From: QHXW01 sp035297145
Lineage (GTDB): Bacteria; Acidobacteriota; Terriglobia; Bryobacterales; Bryobacteraceae
Length of the DNA: 64,000 bases
Direction of reading: 5' to 3'
Assembly: GCA_035297145.1 (NCBI GenBank)
Contig: DATGZN010000115.1
Span: 1-64,000, forward strand
Shown: one piece after another, positions 9,053 through 17,701 of the stretch
Layout of the letters: the number at the start of each line of letters is the position of its first letter
Numbering within the stretch: position 1 is the stretch's first letter
Notes under the pieces: model-generated
The model's input: the letters and a program-made list of their open reading frames with translations, nothing else
Told to the model about the DNA's origin: nothing
Database searches by the model: none
Program-made: the position numbers and the translations under genes

Positions 9053-10485
9053 TCGCTCTCTTTTTTCATGTAAAGCACAGAGGGGCCCATGAATGGCGTG
9101 GCGAAGGTTAGCTGCTTTCCGGCAGTGACACTGCCGCCGGGCGTGATGGCGCCTTCCTCGGGATGCATCCACTCCACGCGGAATCGTCCCTGGGCGTGCG
9201 AGAGATCCACATCAGCGCGATCGCCTTCGGGGAAATATACCAGGAACTCGCGCTCCGGATTCGCCAGGCAATACGTGGTTGATGTCAAGTCGTTCTGCGG
9301 CGTCATGGATGCTAGATCCATGCGGAGCGAATAGGCGCGTGTGTGGCCGATGGCTTTGCGCACGGGTTCCCAGGTCCAATCGTCACGCCGGTTGAGGTCG
9401 CGCAGCGGATAGCCGGGCCGTGGCCCCCAGTTCACTTCCGGGCACGGGCCGCCCGCGATCGGGTCCCAACTGTCCATGAGCAGCGTGTTGTGCCCGCGGA
9501 CGAAGCTCTTCCACGCCCAGGCAACCGTGCCGCCGTGGCCCCAAAGGTGATCGGTATCGTTCACACTAACTTTCTTACCATCCCAGGCGGGCGGGCCGAA
9601 TTGAAAATTGTGGCCAAAGGGCGAGACCCATTCCGCCGGGCTGGCCATCATCTCTTCCATGCGCTCGACGCCGGCACCGGTCAGGCCCACAGGGTGCCGC
9701 TTGCCCTTTTCGGTTTCGAGCTTATGCATGGTGTCAACCACCCACCAGTCCCAGTCTTTGCCGCCGCCTTCGTTGACGACTTCATAGAGCACATTGTCGA
9801 GATCGTCCACGGTATCGACGATCTTTTTCATGTAAGCTGCCTGCTGCTCGCGCACTTGCGGGTCTTCGAGGTCCGGCTGGCCGTCACCGTTGCGGTCGCC
9901 ATTCACGCCGTTGATGTTGTTTTGAGAGTTATAAGGATGGCCCGACCAGGTTTGCTGCCCGCAATTGTGCGGCCGGTTGTAGCTGAAGCCCTGGAAGAGC
10001 TGGACGGCGCAGTAAATGCCTCGGTCGCGGCATTCAGTAACACGCGCACGCATACGGTCGAAATACGCGGGGTTGAATTTTTTGAGATCGAACTTGAGGC
10101 CGCCGTCGAGGGCGGTGCCGGGGCCAGTGCGCACATAGAGAGTGGGTTCGAACAGGATCTTGTCCGGTGTCCAGGGCGCCCAGGCGGATTGCTGCCATCC
10201 CCACAGGCGCATGAAGTTGTGGTTGTGGCCCAGCATCATGGCGAGGTAGGCCTGCCAGCCGAAGATGGGGACGGGCGCGACGCCGGTGTCCTGCAAGTTG
10301 GCCCAAGTGTGGGCACCGGTGAGGAAGATGGGCCGGCCGCTATCGTCGGTGAAATAGCGCGGGTTTTGCGGATGCACTCGCAGTGGTCCTGTCGCCGGGC
10401 GCACGATCTGCGCCTGAATGGGCTTCCAGGAACTCGCTGCCGCACCGCAAGCCGCCGCCGTTTTCAAGAAATCGCGCCGATGCAT
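9049..10485 (-). CDS. Tat-exported glycoside hydrolase-like protein (TIM-barrel, DUF4038-related)
   Basis: A 478-residue protein beginning MHRRDFLKTAAACGAAASS, a twin-arginine signal, so it is folded in the cytosol and exported. The mature part starts like a DUF4038 protein (LRVHPQNPRYFTDDSGRPIF, LTGAHTWANLQD). It continues with NHNFMRLWGWQQSAW, DDLDNVLYEVVNEGGG and LLMDSWDP, which contain candidate acidic catalytic residues. The C-terminal ~90 residues form a small beta domain. I start at the ATG at 10485, which has AGGGAGAG upstream. It sits 13 bases past the SDR stop in phase with an operon and overlaps the dehydrogenase start. The substrate is unknown; an exported carbohydrate-active role is inferred. 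Confidence 0.8.
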   Translation of the reverse strand: MHRRDFLKTAAACGAAASSWKPIQAQIVRPATGPLRVHPQNPRYFTDDSGRPIFLTGAHTWANLQDTGVAPVPIFGWQAYLAMMLGHNHNFMRLWGWQQSAWAPWTPDKILFEPTLYVRTGPGTALDGGLKFDLKKFNPAYFDRMRARVTECRDRGIYCAVQLFQGFSYNRPHNCGQQTWSGHPYNSQNNINGVNGDRNGDGQPDLEDPQVREQQAAYMKKIVDTVDDLDNVLYEVVNEGGGKDWDWWVVDTMHKLETEKGKRHPVGLTGAGVERMEEMMASPAEWVSPFGHNFQFGPPAWDGKKVSVNDTDHLWGHGGTVAWAWKSFVRGHNTLLMDSWDPIAGGPCPEVNWGPRPGYPLRDLNRRDDWTWEPVRKAIGHTRAYSLRMDLASMTPQNDLTSTTYCLANPEREFLVYFPEGDRADVDLSHAQGRFRVEWMHPEEGAITPGGSVTAGKQLTFATPFMGPSVLYMKKESE

Positions 10486-10498
10486 GATTGTTCTCTCC

Positions 10499-11281
10499 CT
10501 AAGCCAGTTGCCCGCCATCTACGAACAGCAACACGCCATTGATGTAGGCGGCATCCTCCGACGCCAGGAAAAGGGCTGGGCCGGCTACGTCCTCGGGCGT
10601 TCCCAAGCGGCCGAGCGGTATGAGACCCCTTTCCGGATCATATTTTTTCATTGCTTCCGGGTTGTTCAACAACGGTTCAGTCAGGCGGGTTTTGATGAAC
10701 CCAGGACCGAGCGCGTTGGAGTTGATACCGTAAGGACCGAGCTCGCGTGCCAGGGTCTTGGCAAGAAGAAACACGCCTGATTTCGAGACATTGTAGTGCG
10801 CGAGGGTGGCCTCCGCATCCCAGCAGTTGGTAGACGCCATGAAAACCAGCTTGCCGCGCTTGCGGGCGACCATGTGGGGGGCAACGGCTTTGGAAACCAG
10901 GAACGCGCCACGCAGGTTCGTATCTATGGTGTCGTCCCAGGTCTCGGCGGAGATTTCCAGAAATGGAACGGAGGGAGCAATGCCGGCCACATACATCAGT
11001 ATGTCGATTCGGTCGTGCCAGTCCAGAACCTGCTTTACCATGGTTTGAACCTGGCTGGAGTCGCGCACGTCGCAGGGCAACGACCGCGCATCGGATCCGG
11101 CGGCACAGATCTCGCGAACGGTAGTGTCGGCCGCGGGGCAGTCGACATCAGCAATTACAACGTGGGCGCCTTCCCCGCCTAAGCGCGTGGCAATCGCCTT
11201 TCCAATACCCTGAGCGCCGCCGACAACCAGCGCCACCTGGCCTGTGAAACGCGCCATTCCGTTCGAGTGCTGATCAGCCAT
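10499..11281 (-). CDS. SDR family oxidoreductase
   Basis: A 260-residue classical SDR. It has VVGGAQGIGKAIATRLGGEG for the cofactor site, MYVAGIAP in place of the usual NNAG, a catalytic Y-N-V-S-K near residue 160 and LFVDGGQLA at the end. The Y-V-A-G variant of the NNAG loop is unusual but keeps the Gly. ATG at 11281 is the upstream start; a second ATG eight codons in is also possible. It is the first gene of the minus operon that faces away from the DhaKL/LsrF operon across the region 11282-11522. Together with the zinc dehydrogenase it suggests two successive oxidations of a polyol or hydroxy acid. Confidence 0.88.
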   Translation of the reverse strand: MADQHSNGMARFTGQVALVVGGAQGIGKAIATRLGGEGAHVVIADVDCPAADTTVREICAAGSDARSLPCDVRDSSQVQTMVKQVLDWHDRIDILMYVAGIAPSVPFLEISAETWDDTIDTNLRGAFLVSKAVAPHMVARKRGKLVFMASTNCWDAEATLAHYNVSKSGVFLLAKTLARELGPYGINSNALGPGFIKTRLTEPLLNNPEAMKKYDPERGLIPLGRLGTPEDVAGPALFLASEDAAYINGVLLFVDGGQLA

Positions 11282-11471
11282 CCCGTCTGTTTCCCTCTAG
11301 GTAAAGTATTAGCCGGCGTGCCGGCAGTCTGTAATGATCGCCTAAATTTTTGTTGCGGCACCACGCTCGGAGGGAGCCAGGCGCATGCCGTGGGATTTCA
11401 AAAGTCTTTCAGAGTATTCTTATATCCATCCTGGCCGGGTCCATAGGACGCTTGGTGGGTCTGGCGGGCCA

Positions 11472-11489
11472 GGCGAGGCATGCCTCGCC
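11472..11489. repeat. 18-bp perfect palindrome in the divergent promoter region
   Basis: GGCGAGGCATGCCTCGCC is a perfect palindrome centred between 11480 and 11481, followed by CCTAC. It resembles REP-like palindromes that occur between genes in many environmental bacteria. It could also be an operator for the two diverging operons, or a hairpin in the 5' leader of the plus operon. If the ATG at 11385 were used, this palindrome would be translated, which argues for a later start. Confidence 0.6.
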
Positions 11490-11522
11490 CCTACTGTCCT
11501 GATGGTGGGAGGGATTTGGGCG

Positions 11523-12272
11523 TTGAGGCTTAAGGGAAAAGTGGCCTTGGTGACGGGCGGGGCATCGGGCATTGGCAAGGCGACAGCCGAGTTGTTCGCC
11601 CGGGAGGGCGCGCGCGTGGCGGTTGCCGACTACAGCGGGGACGGACAGCATACGGCGCAAGCCATCAATGCGTCCGGCGGAGATGCGATATTTGCGCAGG
11701 TTGACGTGTCAGACACCGCGCAGGTCACCCGCATGGTGGAAGAGGTGCTCAGAACGTATGGACGCATCGACGTTCTGTTCAACGGCGCGGGAGTACTCCT
11801 TTATGGCACGGTACTTGATACCGACGAGCAGGCTTGGCATCGCGTGCTGTCTATCAATCTGACAGGAACGTATTTATGCTGCCGGGCGGTTTTGCCCCAC
11901 ATGATCCGGCACGGTGGTGGGTCGATCATAAATGTGGCATCGACGGTGGGCGCACATGATGCCTGCGCGAACGCCGTGGCTTACGTAACCTCCAAAGGTG
12001 GCGTGACGATGTTCACGAAAGCAATGGCGATCGACCATGCCAGGCAAGGGGTGCGCGTGAACGCGCTGGTTCCGGGCGCTACCGATACGCCCATGATTCG
12101 AAAGGCACTCTCGCCGGAAGCATTGGATGCGCTGGCGGCGTCACACCCGATCGGGCGTTTGGGGCGGCCCGAAGAACTGGCGAAGGCCGTGTTGTTTCTG
12201 GCCTCAGACGATGCCTCGTTCGTAACCGGGACTGCCATGTACGTGGATGGGGGACAAACAGCGAAGATCTGA
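11523..12272 (+). CDS. SDR family oxidoreductase, first gene of the DhaKL/LsrF operon
   Basis: A 249-residue FabG-type SDR: MRLKGKVALVTGGASGIGKA, NGAG near residue 86, catalytic Y-V-T-S-K near 153-157 and MYVDGGQTA at the end. I start at a TTG at 11523 because GGGAGGG lies eight bases before it and the protein then begins exactly where family members do. The frame is open further upstream (ATG at 11385) but would code for a palindrome and non-homologous residues. It closely resembles the SDR at 1011, which suggests duplication. It probably oxidises the sugar or polyol that the following kinase and thiolase break down. The substrate is not visible from sequence. Confidence 0.85.
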   Translation: MRLKGKVALVTGGASGIGKATAELFAREGARVAVADYSGDGQHTAQAINASGGDAIFAQVDVSDTAQVTRMVEEVLRTYGRIDVLFNGAGVLLYGTVLDTDEQAWHRVLSINLTGTYLCCRAVLPHMIRHGGGSIINVASTVGAHDACANAVAYVTSKGGVTMFTKAMAIDHARQGVRVNALVPGATDTPMIRKALSPEALDALAASHPIGRLGRPEELAKAVLFLASDDASFVTGTAMYVDGGQTAKI

Positions 12273-12305
12273 CCGTAGTTTTACGAGAGGAATTTCGCAA
12301 GAGTG

Positions 12306-13682
12306 ATGAGTGTTTCCACGGGACAGGGAGCAAGTGTCGAGACTGTTGGCCGGCTGAAGCGGGTTCTTTCAGTCTGGGATCTGATTCTGTACGGGATCGT
12401 GGCGGTTACGCCGAGTGCTCCGGCCACGGTTTTCGGCCTCGCGGAGCTGCGGTCACATGGGCACGCGGTGGTTACCATTTTGGCGGCGATGGTGGCCATG
12501 GTACTGACGGCCATCAGCTACGGGAGGATGGCAGCACTCTATCCTTCGGCAGGTTCGGCTTACACATACGTGGGGCGCGGGCTGCATCCGTATTTGGGAT
12601 TCGTTTCGGGCTGGGCCATGCTGCTGGATTACGTAGTCAGCCCGCTGTTCTGCGTGATTTATGGGAGCCTGGCTTTACAACGCGCGGTTCCGGCCCTGCC
12701 TTATCCAATTTGTGCCGCGCTTTTTGCCGGTGGCATCACGTATCTCAACCTGCGCGGGATACACTCCACGACGCGCGCCAACCAGGTATTGCTGGTATTT
12801 ATGTTCGTGGTGTTGATTAGCTTTATCGTTCTTGCTGTACGCTACATGCTCGCGCGCTATGGATTGGCGAGCTTGTTTACGGTGAAGCCGTTCTATGACC
12901 CTCGAACCTTTAATGTACGGGACATCGCGGGGGCTACTTCATTCGCGGCGCTTACCTATCTGGGGTTCGATGCGGTGACCACGCTGGCCGAAGATGTGAA
13001 GAATCCACGCCGGAATGTGATGCTGGCTGCCGTATCGGTGTGCGCATTCACTGGCATATTCGGCGGGTTGCTGGTGTACCTGGGGCAACTCGTCTGGCCC
13101 GATTACAACACTTACTCCAATATAGAGACGGCATTCATAGAGGTCACGGGGCGCGTAGGGGGCGTATGGCTGTTCCAGGCCATGGCGATTCTGCTGGTGG
13201 TGGCGAACATCGGAGCAGGGATGACCACGCAGGTTGGTGCTGCGCGCCTGCTATTCGGCATGGGACGCGACGACGTGATTCCCCGGCGTTTCTTCGCGCA
13301 CCTGCATCCGGTGCGTAATACTCCGAACCGCAACATCTGGCTGATCGGGATCCTGGCGTACGCGGGGGCGCTGGTGATGAGCTATGAGCTGACGGCGGAG
13401 ATTCTAAACTTCGGAGCATTCCTGGGATTCATGGGAGTGAACCTGGCAGTGTTGTGGCAGTTCTGGGTGCGGCGGGCTGAGGGACAGTCAAGGGAATTTT
13501 TTGCCGATATCGTGCTGCCGGGCTTGGGATTCCTGTTTTGCACCGTGATTTGGTTGGGACTCGGCGCGCCCGCCAAGATCGCCGGCGGCATCTGGTTCGT
13601 GATCGGCCTTTTTGTCCTGGCCACGCACACGCGCGGCTTCCGGCAGGCGATTGTGTTGCCCGACCCTGCCAATTACGAATGA
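12306..13682 (+). CDS. APC superfamily permease
   Basis: A 458-residue membrane protein with about 12 TM segments: LIYGIVAVTPSAPATVFGLA-like TM1, YPSAGSAYTYVGRGLHPYLG, and LTYLGFDAVTTLAEDVKNP at TM6. It shares this whole layout with the permease at 2843 and with the broken copy at 18.8 kb. The ATG at 12306 is preceded by GAGAGGAA at 12284-12291; a GTG three bases earlier is possible. In this operon it should import the compound that feeds the kinase DhaKL. APC members mostly carry amino acids and amines, so a sugar substrate would be unusual; the true cargo is unknown. Confidence 0.9.
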   Translation: MSVSTGQGASVETVGRLKRVLSVWDLILYGIVAVTPSAPATVFGLAELRSHGHAVVTILAAMVAMVLTAISYGRMAALYPSAGSAYTYVGRGLHPYLGFVSGWAMLLDYVVSPLFCVIYGSLALQRAVPALPYPICAALFAGGITYLNLRGIHSTTRANQVLLVFMFVVLISFIVLAVRYMLARYGLASLFTVKPFYDPRTFNVRDIAGATSFAALTYLGFDAVTTLAEDVKNPRRNVMLAAVSVCAFTGIFGGLLVYLGQLVWPDYNTYSNIETAFIEVTGRVGGVWLFQAMAILLVVANIGAGMTTQVGAARLLFGMGRDDVIPRRFFAHLHPVRNTPNRNIWLIGILAYAGALVMSYELTAEILNFGAFLGFMGVNLAVLWQFWVRRAEGQSREFFADIVLPGLGFLFCTVIWLGLGAPAKIAGGIWFVIGLFVLATHTRGFRQAIVLPDPANYE

Positions 13683-13700
13683 ACTCGAGGAGATGCGCGG

Positions 13701-14696
13701 ATGAAAATGAAAAAGTTCATCAATAAGCCCGAAAACATTGTGGCGGAACTGCTCGCAGGTTTCGCTCTCTCGCATCCTGGCCAGATCCGGCTGGTGGGCA
13801 GTAACCTGGTGGCGCGTGCTGTGCCAAAGGCCAAGGGTAAGGTGGGCGTGGTGACGTTGGGCGGTAGTGGGCATGAACCGGGCTTGAGCGGGTTCGTAGG
13901 GGAAGGGATGCTGGACATCAGCGTGGCGGGCGAGATCTTTGCCGCTCCCGGCGCGCCGCGTTGCCTCGAAGCGATCCGGTTGGCGAACAATGGCGCCGGT
14001 GTTCTGTTTATTGTGTTGAATCACGCTGGGGACGTGCTCTCCGCGAATCTCACCATGGAGATGGCTAAACGCGAGGGATTGAACGTCAAAATGACTCTGA
14101 CTCACGAGGACATTTCCGGCGGAACGGATCCCGAAGACCGGCGGGGGCTGGTTGGGTTTCTGCCGGTATATAAGGTTGCGGGGGCCGCTGCCGAAGAAGG
14201 CCAGCCGCTCGACGCTTGTTGCGAGATCGCGGAGCGGATGGGGCGCAACATGCGGACGCTGGCCGTGGCGGTCGCGACGGCCACGCATCCCTCGACGGGC
14301 CAGCCGATATTCGAGCTCGGTGACGACGAAATGGAAATCGGCATGGGGCAGCACGGAGAAGCCGGCACAGGCCGCATGAAACTGAAGACCGCCGATGAGA
14401 CCGCGGAGATCATGCTGGACATGCTGCTGAAGGATCTGGACGTCAAAGCCCGGGAAGAGTTGCTGGTCATCGTTAACGGCGCGGGCGCTACCACGCTCAT
14501 GGAATTGTTCATCCTGTTCCGGCACGTCGATCAGGTCCTGAAGGCCAAAGGTATAAAACTTGCGCGCGCCAAAGTCGGCGAGTTCATCACCACGCAGGAG
14601 CAGGCGGGGTTTCAACTGATGATCGCGCGCTTGGATAACGAGTTAATTCGCCTGTGGGACGCGCCTAGTAATGCGCCGTATTTCGTGGTGCGATGA
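13701..14696 (+). CDS. dhaK: Dihydroxyacetone kinase subunit DhaK family protein
   Basis: A 331-residue DhaK-domain protein. It keeps GGSGHEPGLSGFVGEGML with His58 (equivalent to E. coli His56), GDVLSANLTMEMA for the active-site Asp, and GMGQHGEAG with His218, the same number as the histidine that binds the keto group covalently in E. coli DhaK. The substrate-binding chemistry is therefore intact. Enzymes of this fold phosphorylate dihydroxyacetone, but also erythrulose and other short ketoses. GAGGAG lies upstream of the ATG. The stop overlaps the start of dhaL (ATGA). No DhaM/PTS gene is present, so with the ATP-site subunit next door it is probably ATP-dependent. The real ketose substrate is open. 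Confidence 0.9.
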   Translation: MKMKKFINKPENIVAELLAGFALSHPGQIRLVGSNLVARAVPKAKGKVGVVTLGGSGHEPGLSGFVGEGMLDISVAGEIFAAPGAPRCLEAIRLANNGAGVLFIVLNHAGDVLSANLTMEMAKREGLNVKMTLTHEDISGGTDPEDRRGLVGFLPVYKVAGAAAEEGQPLDACCEIAERMGRNMRTLAVAVATATHPSTGQPIFELGDDEMEIGMGQHGEAGTGRMKLKTADETAEIMLDMLLKDLDVKAREELLVIVNGAGATTLMELFILFRHVDQVLKAKGIKLARAKVGEFITTQEQAGFQLMIARLDNELIRLWDAPSNAPYFVVR

Positions 14697-15334
14697 CGAG
14701 TGGTATCAGCAAAGCCGATTTCGCGCGCATGATTGCGGGAGCGGCCGCGACCATCCGTTCGCAACATGCCGTGCTGAGCGAACTGGACTGCGCGGCCGGG
14801 GATGGCGATCATGGCGCGACCATGCTGCGCACGGTGGACAGGCTGGAGAAGGCGTTTGCGCCGGGAGGGCCGGAAGATCTGAAGACGTGCCTGAAGGATG
14901 CGGGCTGGAGTGTTCTGGGAGTGGATGGGGGGGCATCGAGTTCGCTGCTTGGCGTTTTCTTTGGTGGGATGGCGGATGCCGCGGCGAACGATATGACCGG
15001 GATGTTCGAGGCCGGTCTTGCGGCTTTGCGAAAGCAGACCAAAGCCCAGCCGGGGGATAAGACTATGATGGACGCCCTTGTACCGGCGATCCAGGCGCTG
15101 CGCGCGGCAGCGGATTCCGGAAAGAGCGTGCACGAGGCTCTGTTCGATGCGGCTGCCGCAGCCCGGGCGGGAGCGGAGGCGACGCGGAGCCTTACGGCAC
15201 GCTATGGCCGGGCGAAATTTCTTGGTGAGAAGACGCTCGGGCATGCTGACCCAGGAGCCGTATCGATTAGCCTTCTGTTCGAAGGCTTCTATAAGGGATT
15301 TAGCAACTTGAAAGGGGAATCTGGCAATGCCTGA
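14693..15334 (+). CDS. dhaL: Dihydroxyacetone kinase subunit DhaL family protein
   Basis: A 213-residue all-alpha nucleotide-binding subunit that pairs with DhaK. SELDCAAGDGDHGATMLRTV carries Asp32, Asp37 and Asp39, which line up with the Mg-binding aspartates 30, 35 and 37 of E. coli DhaL. GVDGGASSSLLGVFFGGMA and HADPGAVSISLLFEGF are the other family blocks. It overlaps dhaK by 4 bases and lsrF by 8, so the three are translated together. In organisms with DhaM the bound ADP is recharged by the PTS; without DhaM, as here, exchange with ATP is expected. This is from family knowledge. Confidence 0.9.
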   Translation: MTSGISKADFARMIAGAAATIRSQHAVLSELDCAAGDGDHGATMLRTVDRLEKAFAPGGPEDLKTCLKDAGWSVLGVDGGASSSLLGVFFGGMADAAANDMTGMFEAGLAALRKQTKAQPGDKTMMDALVPAIQALRAAADSGKSVHEALFDAAAAARAGAEATRSLTARYGRAKFLGEKTLGHADPGAVSISLLFEGFYKGFSNLKGESGNA

Positions 15335-16250
15335 TGTTGACGATGTGCAGGATGGGAAAGACTATCACATCGGGGTCCCGATGCAGTCGCACGCGTTTTT
15401 TCTAAAGGGGAGCAACTCGCTCGACTGGGGAATGAAGAATCGGCTGGCGCGCATTTTCAACCCGTCGACCGGCAAGACGGTGATGCTGGCGGTGGACCAC
15501 GGCTATTTCCAAGGACCGACGACGGGTCTGGAGCGCATCGACATTGCCATTGTGCCGCTGGTTCCCTATGCGGATGCGCTCATGATCACGCGCGGCGCGC
15601 TGCGCACATCGATTCCCGCGGAAATGTCCAAGCCTGTGGTGCTGCGATCGAGCGGCGGGCAGAGCATCCTGAAGGAACTCTCGAACGAACTGGTGGCGGT
15701 GGATGTCGAAGACGCCGTGCGGCTCAACGCCTCGGCCATGGCGGTGCAAGTGTACATCGGAGGCCAGCACGAGCATCAGTCGATCGGCAATTTGGTCAAG
15801 GTAGTGGACGCGGGTAACAAGCACGGCATCCCGACGTTGGCGGTCACGGGTGTGGGCAAGGAACTGGTGCGCGATGCCAAGTACCTGGGCCTGGCGACCC
15901 GCATCTGCGCGGAGATGGGAGCGCACGTCGTCAAGACGTATTACTGCGAGAAGGGCTTCGCGCGCGTGGCCGCAGCGTGCCCGGTTCCGCTCGTCATCGC
16001 AGGCGGAAAGAAGCTGCCGGAGCTCGATGCGCTTCAGATGGCGTTTGAAGCGATCGACCAGGGCGCAGCCGGAGTGGACATGGGGCGCAATATCTTTCAA
16101 TGTGAGGCACCCATCGCCATGATTCAGGCAGTTCGGGCTGTCGTGCATGATCAGGAAAAACCCGACAAAGCCTACGAGCTGTATCTTTCATTGAAAAGGG
16201 ACGCCGCCAGGACCGGCTCCACGGTCCACCCGGTCCCCAACAGGAGCTAA
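15327..16250 (+). CDS. lsrF: 3-hydroxy-5-phosphonooxypentane-2,4-dione thiolase LsrF homologue
   Basis: A 307-residue class I aldolase-fold protein very close to enteric LsrF along its whole length. Matching blocks are LDWGMKNRLARIFNPSTGKT, VDHGYFQGPTTGLERIDIAI, DAVRLNASAMAVQVYIG, GGKKLPELDAL and GAAGVDMGRNIFQ. Lys203 in HVVKTYYCEKGF is at the same position number as the reported Schiff-base lysine of E. coli LsrF. LsrF transfers an acetyl unit from the phosphorylated AI-2 breakdown product to CoA, giving acetyl-CoA and dihydroxyacetone phosphate. Its operon here has DhaKL and an ABM protein rather than LsrK and the Lsr importer. The enzyme class is sure; the substrate could differ. Confidence 0.9.
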   Translation: MPDVDDVQDGKDYHIGVPMQSHAFFLKGSNSLDWGMKNRLARIFNPSTGKTVMLAVDHGYFQGPTTGLERIDIAIVPLVPYADALMITRGALRTSIPAEMSKPVVLRSSGGQSILKELSNELVAVDVEDAVRLNASAMAVQVYIGGQHEHQSIGNLVKVVDAGNKHGIPTLAVTGVGKELVRDAKYLGLATRICAEMGAHVVKTYYCEKGFARVAAACPVPLVIAGGKKLPELDALQMAFEAIDQGAAGVDMGRNIFQCEAPIAMIQAVRAVVHDQEKPDKAYELYLSLKRDAARTGSTVHPVPNRS

Positions 16251-16252
16251 GC

Positions 16253-16564
16253 ATGCCGAAGATGGAAAAGACGCAGGTGGTTTGTGTGGCGGAGTTTCGC
16301 GCCAAGGAAGGCAAGACCGATGAGCTAATCGCCGCCATGCATCCGCTCATGCAGCCGACCCACAAGGAACCGGGCTGCATCCGATACGAACTCAACCAGC
16401 GCACTGATGATCCGCGGTGGATCACGTACATCGAAAAATGGAAAGACAAGAAAGTCTTCGATGAGCACTGCGCCATGCCGTATATCACGCACTTCTTCAA
16501 CGATGTGCAGCCCGGTCTGGTGGAGAAGTTCGAGGTGAAGCTATATCAAGAGATTCTGCCGTAA
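16253..16564 (+). CDS. ABM-domain protein (LsrG / quinol monooxygenase-like)
   Basis: A 103-residue dimeric alpha-beta barrel (antibiotic biosynthesis monooxygenase fold): QVVCVAEFRAKEGKTDELIA, the EPGCIRYELNQ block, YIEKWKDKKVFDEHC and a terminal strand with VKLYQEILP. The fold is shared by YgiN-type quinol monooxygenases and by LsrG, the isomerase that acts just before LsrF in phospho-AI-2 breakdown. The sequence looks slightly more YgiN-like, but the position two bases after lsrF makes an LsrG role attractive. This is inference from context; the fold is clear. Confidence 0.75.
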   Translation: MPKMEKTQVVCVAEFRAKEGKTDELIAAMHPLMQPTHKEPGCIRYELNQRTDDPRWITYIEKWKDKKVFDEHCAMPYITHFFNDVQPGLVEKFEVKLYQEILP

Positions 16565-16610
16565 TCCCGGGCGGCGGAAAAGATTGACCAACAGGAGAGG
16601 GGGTGGAATA

Positions 16611-17639
16611 ATGCCGGCGGTGCGGATTCCGAAGCAGCTATGCGAGGACCAAGTCCGCGTCGTGGAGCCGCAGATTAATGCAGAAGGCATCCACGTGTGG
16701 CCATTCGATCCCGCGTTTCCGATTGACGTGAGGTTCATGACCATTGGGCTCGGGAACAATGTCCGCAAGAACCGACACGACTACTTCGAGCTGGCGTACC
16801 TGTGCCGCGGGGCGGCTAGTCTGGAAATTCAGGATCGCTCCTTGCCGCTTCACGAGGGCGACCTTGCGGTGGTGGGCAGCACTTTGTACCACCGTTTCGA
16901 GTGCCGCTCCAATCCGCCAGTGACCTTGGCAGTTCTATTCTTCCAGCCGGACCTGATCCGCGCCGACGGAGGACCCGACAACGCCGAATATCTCACGCCG
17001 TTCCTGCTACAGGACCCGCATTTTCCGCATGTGGTTGCAGCGAATGCGTCGATCCCCGGACAAATCTTCGAGCTGATGCAGCGCATTCGCACCGAGCTTC
17101 CCGCAACCACGCCACGAGCGCGGCTGGCGGTGAAGACGTACCTGAAAATGATTCTCATCCTGTTGGTGAACCAGTACGCCAGCTATGCCGGGACAGTTGA
17201 TACATTCCGGCGCCAGCAGCGCGCCCTGGAGCGTTTGCGCCCGCTATTCGAACACCTGGAAAAGCATTTTGACGAGCCAACGCAAGTCCAGGAGGCGGCG
17301 CGCATCTGCGGGATGAGTGAATCACATTTCATGAACTTCTTCAAGCGGGCGACCGGCCAGTCGTTCATGGCTTATCTGAATCATTGCCGGATCGAGCGGG
17401 CACAGGCGCTGTTAGCCATGACGGACAAGTCGGTTTCGGATATCAGCCAGGAGATGGGATTCTGCGATCAGAGCTATTTCGGTACTGTGTTCCGGAAACT
17501 GGTGGGAATGACACCGGCGGGCTATCGCGCCAAGTCGCGTGCGGACGGCGCCACGCGCCAGGGAGATCACGGTGAGGCGCCGTCCGGGTATTTGGTGCGC
17601 CGGACGTCGGCGGCAAGCAGTCTGAACGGCAGCCAATAG
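16611..17639 (+). CDS. AraC family transcriptional regulator
   Basis: A 342-residue regulator. The first ~170 residues form a cupin-like sensor domain (NRHDYFELAYLCRGAASLEI, LHEGDLAVVGSTLYHRFEC). The C-terminal ~100 hold two helix-turn-helix motifs: VQEAARICGMSESHFMNFFK and VSDISQEMGFCDQSYFGTVF, ending FRKLVGMTPAGYR. I start at ATG 16611, which follows AGGAGAGGGGGTGG; the TTG at 16584 is upstream of that ribosome site. It is embedded in the DhaKL/LsrF operon and probably responds to the sugar or keto compound the operon degrades. Its target could be the divergent region at 11.3-11.5 kb. A ~35-residue tail follows the HTH domain. Confidence 0.9.
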   Translation: MPAVRIPKQLCEDQVRVVEPQINAEGIHVWPFDPAFPIDVRFMTIGLGNNVRKNRHDYFELAYLCRGAASLEIQDRSLPLHEGDLAVVGSTLYHRFECRSNPPVTLAVLFFQPDLIRADGGPDNAEYLTPFLLQDPHFPHVVAANASIPGQIFELMQRIRTELPATTPRARLAVKTYLKMILILLVNQYASYAGTVDTFRRQQRALERLRPLFEHLEKHFDEPTQVQEAARICGMSESHFMNFFKRATGQSFMAYLNHCRIERAQALLAMTDKSVSDISQEMGFCDQSYFGTVFRKLVGMTPAGYRAKSRADGATRQGDHGEAPSGYLVRRTSAASSLNGSQ

Positions 17640-17701
17640 CCCACGCGGGCACGGCCACCGCGCGGAATCCTGACCGACTGAAGAGGCACTGAGAGGGCAC
17701 G

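Noticed and set aside
9343..10542. 399-codon plus-strand frame
   Set aside because: Antisense shadow of the Tat-exported hydrolase; V/A/H-rich composition typical of such shadows.
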